Assembly (NCBI RefSeq): GCF_015207525.1
Contig: NZ_JADEWR010000022.1
Coordinates: 74,263-138,262, forward strand
Reading direction: 5' to 3'
Origin: Nodosilinea sp. LEGE 06152
GTDB taxonomy: Bacteria > Cyanobacteriota > Cyanobacteriia > Phormidesmidales > Phormidesmidaceae
DNA length: 64,000 nt
Under the pieces are notes generated by a model. The model was not told the DNA's origin. It searched no databases and worked only from the letters and a program-made list of their open reading frames with translations. This document shows positions 24,484 through 30,536 of this stretch, in pieces (the stretch's first letter is position 1; each line of letters starts with the position of its first letter). The position numbers and the translations under genes were made by a program.

Positions 24484-24766
24484 TTATTCCTCCTCGTACT
24501 GCTGTCGTCTTTGTCGAGTTGCTTTGCGAGCAGAGATAAGCCGGAGCTCCTCATCTTTACAATGTGTAGACAACCACCAAAACGCTGCCAAATGCATCAA
24601 CGCCGATCGTGATAAACCGTTCTTCACCAAACCGCTCGTCCGCAATGGTGATTGCCAGAACATCGGAAAAAACGGATACTGCATCAGTGAAGTCAATACC
24701 ATAAGCAGCTACTCCCTGATAGCTTTGAGCGCAACTGCTTTGCTGCCAAGGATAATCGTGATGCAC
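24484..24766 (-). pseudogene. brnT: Frameshifted BrnT-type ribonuclease toxin (cassette 6)
   Basis: Two overlapping frames carry the pieces. The first ends YGIDFTDAVSVFSDVLAITI, ADERFGEERFITIGVDAFGS, VLVVVYTL and stops. The second, one base out of phase, carries KDEELRLISARKATRQRRQQ YEEE, the conserved BrnT C-terminus. Joining them near 24565-24575 by removing one base in ACACATTGTAAAG gives a normal BrnT. The N-terminal 20 residues also fit the family poorly. Either the toxin is dead while the antitoxin persists, or a sequencing error sits here. Confidence 0.78.
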
Positions 24767-24786
24767 ATCCCAACCGAGGACTAGAG

Positions 24787-24882
24787 GGCTAACGATTTAG
24801 CTAAGCGGCTTTGGAGCGCAGCGGAAAAGCCGTCCGGCGGAGGCCCGACAGGGCTGGCGCGAACTTGAGCGACTTGTTATGC
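24787..24882 (-). repeat. attC site of cassette 5
   Basis: GGCTAAC and GTTATGC bound a 96-bp element with several internal pairings (for example GCGGCTTT with AAAAGCCGT). It directly abuts the cupin stop codon. Confidence 0.75.
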
Positions 24883-25224
24883 TCATGCTTCAATACGATC
24901 ACCATGACTTGACGGTGTTGACGTTACAACAAAATGCAGATCAATCTGACCATCAATTCTTAATTGATGTGGAGTATTGCGGAGAACGTGAAAGCCCTGG
25001 TGCTCAGTGAGCTGAAAAGCCTCACCATTAACCTCCAATGTGGCACAACCAGAAAGAACGAAGAAAAATTGTTCCGATTCTCCATGCAGGTGCCTTACTT
25101 CGCTACATCCGGGAGGAACACGCTCTTGGATGATACTCAAAGCCGCTGATTTGACTAAGTGCCACCCATCACAACCTACCCCCCACTGATAGTGCTCGGA
25201 ATTTATCTTGGATACTACTTTCAC
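24883..25224 (-). CDS. Single-domain cupin protein (cassette 5)
   Basis: The 113-residue protein is a small cupin. Motif 1 is seen in VRHLHGESEQFFFVLSGCAT, supplying two histidines and a glutamate for a metal, and motif 2 in FHVLRNTPHQLRIDG. The start is a GTG with a strong AGGAGG four bases upstream. The substrate is unknown; small cupins of this type can be isomerases, dioxygenases or sugar-binding proteins. It fills its cassette from edge to edge. Confidence 0.85.
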   Translation of the reverse strand: MKVVSKINSEHYQWGVGCDGWHLVKSAALSIIQERVPPGCSEVRHLHGESEQFFFVLSGCATLEVNGEAFQLTEHQGFHVLRNTPHQLRIDGQIDLHFVVTSTPSSHGDRIEA

Positions 25225-25237
25225 TTTTCCTCCTAGA

Positions 25238-25294
25238 GCATAACGACGAGGTGAGGGTTGCGTTTAGCGATCCGTCTCGACCGCCTTGTTAGCC
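25238..25294 (-). repeat. Short attC site of cassette 4, overlapping coding sequence
   Basis: GCATAAC and GTTAGCC are only 57 bp apart. The C-terminal end of the GNAT gene (stop at 25264) runs into this site, so part of the attC is translated. Confidence 0.72.
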
Positions 25295-25824
25295 AAATTA
25301 CAACGGTAGCGGACATCTGTGACCTGGACGTAATATCCAGGGACCAAAGGGCTCACTTTTTCTGCACCGTCCAACCGAAAACCAACTGCTTCATAAAAGC
25401 TTCGGGCAGATGGCAAAGCCGTCCAAAGCGTTGCCTCACTGAACCCTCGTTTCTCAAGCCCACGTAATGCAGCGCCAATCAGCTTTCGGCCAATACCGGC
25501 CCGCTGCTGATCGGAAGAAACGTAGATGGCGTATATCTCTCCCGTAGCCTTTTGGAGTCCTTCATTATCATGTGTAGTACCCGAGCTCACAAAACCGACG
25601 ACCTGTCCATCAAGCTCGGCAACAAAAACGTCTACCTCATCGCTTGCCAAAACCTTGCGCCACCTTTCCTGGCGGTCGGCGTTTGCTTGAGGCGCGGAGA
25701 GCTCCGAGAGAATCGACGCTGGCACAAGTCCTCTGTACGTTGCCTGTTTTGATGAGACGTGTACTGCAGAAATCGCTTCAGCGTCTGCCACCACGGCTTT
25801 TCTTATCAAAGCACTATCTCTCAT
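25264..25824 (-). CDS. GNAT-family N-acetyltransferase (cassette 4)
   Basis: This 186-residue GNAT has LIRKAVVADAEAISAVHVSS at the N-terminus, a motif A segment GEIYAIYVSSDQQRAGIGRK (acetyl-CoA loop) and a motif B segment ATLWTALPSARSFYEAVGFR. ATYRGLVPASIL is typical of the group that includes many resistance-like acetyltransferases, but no drug substrate can be named. The last dozen residues (LANKAVETDR) are encoded by the attC site and are likely not part of the fold. Confidence 0.88.
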   Translation of the reverse strand: MRDSALIRKAVVADAEAISAVHVSSKQATYRGLVPASILSELSAPQANADRQERWRKVLASDEVDVFVAELDGQVVGFVSSGTTHDNEGLQKATGEIYAIYVSSDQQRAGIGRKLIGAALRGLEKRGFSEATLWTALPSARSFYEAVGFRLDGAEKVSPLVPGYYVQVTDVRYRCNLANKAVETDR

Positions 25825-25851
25825 AAAAACTTCCGATTGCCATGAACAAAA

Positions 25852-25938
25852 GGCTAACGATCCCGATCACCCGCCACAGATAACCTATGGTGCTCACAGA
25901 TAATCTCTCGGCGGTCGGTGTGCATGGGGTTGTTGGTC
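25852..25938 (-). repeat. attC site of cassette 3
   Basis: GGCTAAC starts an 87-bp element whose other end, GTTGGTC, fits the GTTRRRY consensus imperfectly. Inner arms CACCCGCC and GGCGGTCGGTG pair. This is the most diverged attC. Confidence 0.62.
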
Positions 25939-25954
25939 TGTGTTGCATATAACT

Positions 25955-26500
25955 TTAAGGGAAACTGCTCCATACTTGAGCCTCAATGAAAAGATCATAT
26001 TTTCGCGTTCCGTCTGTTCGCCACTCTTCACCAGGAACGCCAAACTCTTCAATGACTCTGCAAATTTCACTCAATACAAATACTTGACCATGATACTTAG
26101 GGTGATAGAACTCTTCATCCGCCTGATTTTTTAACCAGTAACTGATCATGCTGTCTGGATAAGTGAAGCTGACTTGTTCAGGGCTAAAAGCCGACAGTGG
26201 AATCTGAATTGCGCTACTTTGTCCGTTGAACCCTTCCTCGATCCAGAGGGCTCGTTCAACTACAAAGTAATGAGGATAGGCAGTGATAGGCTGACCACCC
26301 TTACGAATAAATTCTTGTCTGAGCCAACCTTCTGTTTCTTGCCTGCGTCGTAGATACTTTCGAGGGTTACTAAATCTGTCATACACGGCACCTGTTCGAT
26401 TACTTAGATTGGATATAACGTTCAGGGCTTCATTCTCAGCGAGAGAGGACAAGGTTTGGAACGGCTTATCATCGTTGTGATGGTAGTGCGTGAGAATCAT
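25955..26500 (-). CDS. Hypothetical protein (cassette 3)
   Basis: The 181-residue soluble protein has no recognised domain. It contains aromatic-rich segments (VYDRFSNPRKYLRRRQETEG, AYPHYFVVERALWIEEGFNG, EFYHPKYHGQVFVLSEICRV) and looks like a folded alpha/beta protein, not a spurious frame. The start is the ATG at 26500 (MILTHYHHND); a TTG six codons earlier is possible. It occupies one cassette alone. Confidence 0.75.
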   Translation of the reverse strand: MILTHYHHNDDKPFQTLSSLAENEALNVISNLSNRTGAVYDRFSNPRKYLRRRQETEGWLRQEFIRKGGQPITAYPHYFVVERALWIEEGFNGQSSAIQIPLSAFSPEQVSFTYPDSMISYWLKNQADEEFYHPKYHGQVFVLSEICRVIEEFGVPGEEWRTDGTRKYDLFIEAQVWSSFP

Positions 26501-26617
26501 TCGCAGTGTAGTAATCAATCATCAATTTCAAAGATACTCAACTTAGCCATCAATTCTATAACAACTGAACTTCGGCAAAGAAGCTTAGAAAACGATCACA
26601 ATAGATAAGGTGAAGCA

Positions 26618-26704
26618 GTCCAACGTTCCCGCTCACCGGATGCAAGTAACCTTTGTGCTCCATCGACAAGTTAATTGCATTCCGGTGCAGCGTGGTTGTT
26701 ATGC
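26618..26704 (-). repeat. attC site of cassette 2
   Basis: GTCCAAC and GTTATGC bound 87 bp, with inner arms CACCGGA and TCCGGTG shared with the attC sites at 22279 and 24124. Confidence 0.85.
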
Positions 26705-26712
26705 TGCTTAAC

Positions 26713-27807
26713 TTAAAAGTTAAAATCATTGATATTAATATCAGGTTGATCAGTTCCTTCCTGATCAATAGCATCCATACTTGACCCTGGCAAAATTTTT
26801 TTATCGTTGCATGATAGAAAAGGAAGCCCGTTAATTTGAATTTCCATGGGAGATGAGTTTAGCATTCCCTCTCTCATCATGTACGCCACTTTTTCATAAA
26901 GCTCAAGTTTCTTTTGTTGATTTTCTATTTCTTTCCGCTCAATATCTACAGTTTTCTCCCTAATTTCTAATTCCTTCCTTTTAATTTCTAATTCTCTCAG
27001 TTTTTTCGCCTCTTCAGTATCTGGCAAACTTTCACTTTGCCTTTCAAGGCTAATCCTTTCAGCCCTTGTCTTGAGAGTTTCTTCTTCTAGCTTTTTGACA
27101 CCTTCAATTCGTTTATCTAATTGCTCTGCAATAACAGCATCACGAGTTTTTTCTAAAACCTCTTTCACCTCTTCTTTTTGGAAAGCATCTTTCATGAAAA
27201 TTTTGAGCTTAGTCCATAAACTGCCAGTACCTTGACTTTCGATCTCTACAGAAACCCCTGATATGGACTCTAAAACCTCAGAAAGTAGAAAAAGGAACTG
27301 AAAAATTGCTGCTGCACGAAACGTTTCTCCGGAGAATCTAATGACAACATCCCATTGAAAGCGGTATTTATCGTAACCTTTTCTCAAATTTATTGTGTCT
27401 TTACGACTCGAAAAACTACCCTGAATTACAAGTCCAATCTTCTCAGCAAGTTTTACCCCGATCTGATCTGTCTGCTCTTGATAACTCAAGTTGCTGACAA
27501 GTTCTTTAAGAGGTTCATATAATTTGGCATCTGGATCTTCTACAGCGGCTACTGCAAGATCTCTAACTGCTTCGGCTACTTCAGGATCGCTATTTGCCAA
27601 TGCTTCAATTGCTAGTACAGCTCGACCATAATTTGGAGCTTTATCAGGGTAAGACTCGATATCAGAAACAGTCTCCGGAGATTTTTGTCTGAGTGAGGAA
27701 AGAAGCTTTGCGCTCTGTTCCATAACTTTTTCCCCTAACATCTCTCCAGTCTTCTCGAAGACTTTCTGGAGCATCATGATCGAGATCGCAACTATTACAG
27801 GATCCAT
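26713..27807 (-). CDS. Coiled-coil protein with conflict-NTPase-like N-terminus (cassette 2)
   Basis: The 364-residue protein is the largest cassette product. Residues about 8-90 (MMLQKVFEKTGEMLGEKVME, LLSSLRQKSPETV, YGRAVLAIEALANSDPEVAE) resemble a leader module that I recall in front of NACHT/STAND NTPases and caspase-like proteins of cyanobacteria. A middle alpha/beta segment (YDKYRFQWDVVIRFSGETFR, SGVSVEIESQGTG) is followed by a long charged coiled coil at about 220-325 and an acidic tail. No NTPase motif is present. The role is unknown; defence or effector function is an inference from the N-terminus only. Confidence 0.75.
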   Translation of the reverse strand: MDPVIVAISIMMLQKVFEKTGEMLGEKVMEQSAKLLSSLRQKSPETVSDIESYPDKAPNYGRAVLAIEALANSDPEVAEAVRDLAVAAVEDPDAKLYEPLKELVSNLSYQEQTDQIGVKLAEKIGLVIQGSFSSRKDTINLRKGYDKYRFQWDVVIRFSGETFRAAAIFQFLFLLSEVLESISGVSVEIESQGTGSLWTKLKIFMKDAFQKEEVKEVLEKTRDAVIAEQLDKRIEGVKKLEEETLKTRAERISLERQSESLPDTEEAKKLRELEIKRKELEIREKTVDIERKEIENQQKKLELYEKVAYMMREGMLNSSPMEIQINGLPFLSCNDKKILPGSSMDAIDQEGTDQPDININDFNF

Positions 27808-27917
27808 AGGTTGTAGCTTTGTCTCTTTACAAGCTTCAATCTAACAAAGTTTATTTCAATGAAACACCTATGCCAAACAGTTTATTAGGGAACTTATTCT
27901 TCACTGAAGGGCAAGAG

Positions 27918-28002
27918 GCATAACGGCAAAAGTGAGCGGCGACAGATATGATCAAAGCGAAGTGCGAAGACTCTATACGTCCGCTCCACTGTGTTGTTCT
28001 AC
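27918..28002 (-). repeat. attC site of cassette 1
   Basis: GCATAAC starts an 85-bp element with inner arms GTGAGCGG and CCGCTCCAC. The other end, GTTCTAC, is a diverged core site. Confidence 0.7.
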
Positions 28003-28014
28003 CGTGCAAACTTA

Positions 28015-28572
28015 TCACAACTGAACAGGGCGTTCCCAAGGTTCACCATGCTGTCGATAGCCAACCCGTTTGAATGTAGAGATCATGGGCAAATTATTCA
28101 CAGCCGTATCACAAAATATTCGCCAGACTCCGATTTCTTGTAATATCCGCGTTCCTTGTGACAAAAGATCGTTTGCAAAACCAAGCCCTCGATACTCCGG
28201 CACAACCCCGATGTAGTAGATTGTTCCTTCTTCTAACCCATCTTTAGTACACCCGTTAAAAGTGACCGGAAGAACAACCCCTACGATGTCTCCAGTTCCG
28301 TTAATCCCCATCTGCCACCAGTCATCTTGATAGGAGAACTCATCTCTAGCTGAATTCAAAAACATCTCAATCGCTGCATGAGGATCATCCTCTGATGCTC
28401 TTCTTTGATCACTTGGGTCTAATGATAAAGCCATTACACGTGTAACAACTGATACTAACTGACTGTCATGTTTTGCTTTCACTGGCTCAAAGGTCAGTCG
28501 CGGTGAAACTTCAATCAGTGGTTTCGGCTCTTCCCAAACGAAGGGCACTTTTAGAAAGGTTTGCTGACTCAT
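28015..28572 (-). CDS. GNAT-family N-acetyltransferase (cassette 1, integrase-proximal)
   Basis: The 185-residue protein has GNAT motif A in TIYYIGVVPEYRGLGFANDL and motif B around CDTAVNNLPMISTFKRVGYR. WWQMGINGTGDIVGVVLPVT is the preceding strand pair. The ATG at 28572 is used; an in-frame TTG lies two codons upstream. As the first cassette it would be the best expressed if a Pc-type promoter is active in the attI/intI region. Its substrate is unknown. Confidence 0.85.
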   Translation of the reverse strand: MSQQTFLKVPFVWEEPKPLIEVSPRLTFEPVKAKHDSQLVSVVTRVMALSLDPSDQRRASEDDPHAAIEMFLNSARDEFSYQDDWWQMGINGTGDIVGVVLPVTFNGCTKDGLEEGTIYYIGVVPEYRGLGFANDLLSQGTRILQEIGVWRIFCDTAVNNLPMISTFKRVGYRQHGEPWERPVQL

Positions 28573-28578
28573 AGGCAA

Positions 28579-28721
28579 TTACAACAGGAATCTGTGAATC
28601 TCGCTGAACATGCTAAAAAATACTACAAACTAGGTTTTGTCTAGTTTCTAAACGCCTGCAAATAACCTTTAAACTACTGCCCCATCCAAGATTTAGCGGC
28701 AGAACTATGTATTAAGTGTCA
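28579..28721 (-). promoter_or_regulatory. Probable attI / cassette promoter region with small hairpin
   Basis: The stretch lies between the first cassette and the hairpin array, where attI and Pc are expected. A possible core GTTGTAA reads on the - strand at 28585-28579. AAACTAG and CTAGTTT form a 7-bp hairpin at 28627-28647. No promoter boxes could be assigned with confidence. Confidence 0.4.
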
Positions 28722-28767
28722 GATCCGCTGGATAAGACCCCTACTCTCCAGAATTATCCAGCGGATC
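28722..28767. repeat. Hairpin unit 1 upstream of intI
   Basis: GATCCGCTGGATAA pairs over 14 bp with TTATCCAGCGGATC around an 18-nt loop. It is the first of the GCTGGATAA/TTATCCAGC units. Confidence 0.8.
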
Positions 28768-28809
28768 CACGGGATAATACCTGGATCTTAAGGAATTAAA
28801 CATCATTTT

Positions 28810-28847
28810 TGCTGGATAAGTCCGTAACGTCCGGGTGTTATCCAGCA
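28810..28847. repeat. Hairpin unit 2 upstream of intI
   Basis: TGCTGGATAA pairs with TTATCCAGCA; the 18-nt interior differs from unit 1. Confidence 0.8.
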
Positions 28848-28879
28848 GATTTGAGGGTTAAGTATAGAGTTTGGGGGTA

Positions 28880-28930
28880 TTATCCAGCATTTTTGCTGGA
28901 TAACCCCTGGCTCCGGGGAATTATCCAGCA
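28880..28930. repeat. Hairpin units 3a/3b directly upstream of intI
   Basis: TTATCCAGCA (28880-28889), TGCTGGATAA (28894-28903) and TTATCCAGCA (28921-28930) lie in series, so the middle arm can pair with either neighbour, giving a TTTT-loop hairpin or a 37-nt hairpin with an inner CCCC/GGGG stem. The last arm ends 7 bp before the intI ATG, so the alternative folds could affect translation or transcription of intI. Confidence 0.78.
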
Positions 28931-28937
28931 TCTACCT

Positions 28938-29910
28938 ATGTCACCGCCGCGCCTGCTTGACCAAGTGAGGGAAGCGATTCGCCTCAAGCATTTCAGCCTC
29001 AAGACTGAGAAGTCCTACGTACACTACATCCGAGATTTCATCTTGTTTCACGACAAGCGGCACCCGAAGGATATGGGTGCAGATGAAATTCGGGCATATC
29101 TCTCGCACCTAGCCATTCAACGAAACGTAGCTTCCTCAACCCAGTCAGTGGCGCTGAGTGCTTTACTATTTCTCTACCGCCAGGTGCTTCAAATTGACTT
29201 GCCCTACATTGACGACATTGAGCGGGCAAAGAAACCAGAGCGGCTACCTGTAGTATTTAGTCGCTCAGAAGTGAAGCAAATTTTGGCTCATTTAGATGGT
29301 ATTGAACACCTCATTGTCAGTCTGCTCTATGGCAGTGGTATGCGCTTGATGGAAGGGTTGCGGTTGCGGGTCAAGGATTTGGACTTTGACTATGGGCAGA
29401 TTACTGTGCGTGATGGCAAAGGCAAGAAAGATCGCCAGACCATGTTACCCAAGTTGTTAGAACCCCCTCTTCAGCTTCAGCTCCAGAAGGCTAAAAAGCT
29501 CCACGAGCTAGATTTGTCGTTGGGCTATGGCACTGTTGAACTGCCCTATGCGCTAAAACGAAAGTATCCCAACGCTAATCAGCAGTGGGGGTGGCAGTTT
29601 GTGTTTCCGTCTTGGAAGCGTTCCGTTGATCCTCGATCCAAGGTTGTAAGACGACACCATGTTCACGAGTGAGCTTTACAGCGAGCGGTTAGACAAGCCT
29701 TAAAACAAGCTAATATCACCAAGCATGGTGGGCGCCATACGTTTCGCCACAGTTTTGCCACTCATTTATTAGAGGATGGCTACGACATTCGCACGGTGCA
29801 AGAGTTGTTGGGCCACAAGGATGTGAAGACAACGATGATCTACACCCATGTACTCACATGTACTCAACCGAGGGGTTCGGGGTGTCAGGAGTCCGTTAGA
29901 TATTGGTTAG
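28938..29910 (+). pseudogene. intI: Integron integrase IntI, inactivated by nonsense and frameshift lesions
   Basis: The reading begins MSPPRLLDQVREAIRLKHFS and shows tyrosine-recombinase box I (LLYGSGMRLMEGLRLRVKDL) and the integron-specific insert (LPYALKRKYPNANQQWGWQF). After HHVHE an in-frame TGA (29670-29672) interrupts, and translation would resume [13 protein letters not shown]. Box II follows as [40 protein letters not shown], with the R, H, R, H and Y residues intact. A perfect 10-bp tandem duplication (CATGTACTCA at 29847-29856 and 29857-29866) then shifts the frame. Removing it restores [14 protein letters not shown] and a TAG stop. The repaired length is 320 residues, as in other IntI. 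A TTG-start extension to 28809 would cross the hairpin array and is not supported. Confidence 0.9.
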
Positions 29911-30157
29911 GCAATACGGTTGAACTTACAGCCCACTTCTGGCAAGGTAAGACTGCGGGGAATGATTCTAGGCGGGGAAGAGAGGAGTTAGCGGCTCCTC
30001 AAATCCCCTGATCATCCCACCTTAAACCGGGTAAGTTGAGATGACTGGAATCATTGTAGTTCCGTCTCTTGCTTCACCACAGCTCTGGCCTCACGGCACA
30101 GAGAAAAAGAGGGAGCTGGATAGTTCCCCGTTTTCTTTAGTGAAAACGGAGGCCCGT

Positions 30158-30418
30158 ATGTTTTTAGAACCCACCTCGGGGGATGAGTCCCCCGTACCGT
30201 TTACCCTGCCCTTCGACTTCGCTCAGGGCAAGCCCACTTATTGCCAGGAGACCCTGCGGCACATTCTGCTGGGCGACTACGGCGCTGTGACCGATGCCAT
30301 TGGCCAACTGGTGGCGCTGGGCTACAGCGACAGAGTGGCCTGGTCAGACCCTATCCCCACCGGGCGCAGCGGCGAGTACCTCGCCGTAATGACCCGCAGG
30401 CGAGGGATGCGATCGTAG
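30158..30418 (+). CDS. Small hypothetical protein with a repeat-encoded insertion
   Basis: An 86-residue frame starts at an ATG with GGAGG five bases upstream. The body (TYCQETLRHILLGDYGAVTD, AIGQLVALGYSDRVAWSDPI) looks like a real small cyanobacterial protein of unknown function. Residues about 17-25 (LPFDFAQGKP) are encoded by the palindromic repeat at 30208-30229, whose sequence is that of a dispersed intergenic element, so the repeat seems to have inserted in frame. The gap 29911-30157 before it holds no other feature. Confidence 0.65.
   Translation: MFLEPTSGDESPVPFTLPFDFAQGKPTYCQETLRHILLGDYGAVTDAIGQLVALGYSDRVAWSDPIPTGRSGEYLAVMTRRRGMRS
30208..30229. repeat. CCCTTCGACTTCGCTCAGGG repeat inside a coding frame
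   Basis: Arms GCCCT and AGGGC surround TCGACTTCGCTC. The same core forms the top of the terminator at 13107-13163, and diverged copies occur near 41883 and 44567. Confidence 0.7.
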
Positions 30419-30497
30419 GGTGACTGGGCGGCGGCGTTGGCGTAGCCTCTCTGAAAGAGAATCGCCTAGATTGTCCCTGCCGCCCAGGTTCAGCTAG

Positions 30498-30526
30498 CTC
30501 CCAGGGGTCTTTCAACACCCTGGGAG
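30498..30526. terminator. Hairpin between convergent genes, downstream of ppsA
   Basis: CTCCCAGGG pairs with CCCTGGGAG, 11 bp past the ppsA stop. A weak T-rich tract follows only on the + strand. Confidence 0.6.
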
Positions 30527-30536
30527 TCTTAGCTTT

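Larger units (their letters stand above)
22279..29910 (-). mobile_element. Chromosomal integron: eight cassettes, eight attC sites, decayed intI
   Basis: All protein genes from 22371 to 28572 are on the - strand, each unit being followed by an imperfect inverted repeat with RYYYAAC-like and GTTRRRY-like ends. An integron-type tyrosine recombinase pseudogene lies at the promoter-proximal end, divergently oriented, as in other integrons. Cassette content is typical: GNAT acetyltransferases, a toxin-antitoxin pair and small enzymes of unknown use. The cassette DNA is visibly more AT-rich than the flanks. The array is read from the intI side (about 28.6 kb) toward 22.3 kb. Confidence 0.88.

Noticed and set aside
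28722-28930. CRISPR array
   Set aside because: The repeated units are hairpins of different interiors with uneven spacing (about 88 and 84 bp steps). Only the 9-10 bp arms are conserved, and no cas gene is present.
28809-28937. Longer integrase N-terminus from a TTG
   Set aside because: The extra 43 codons run through the hairpin array and do not resemble IntI. The ATG at 28938 gives the family N-terminus.
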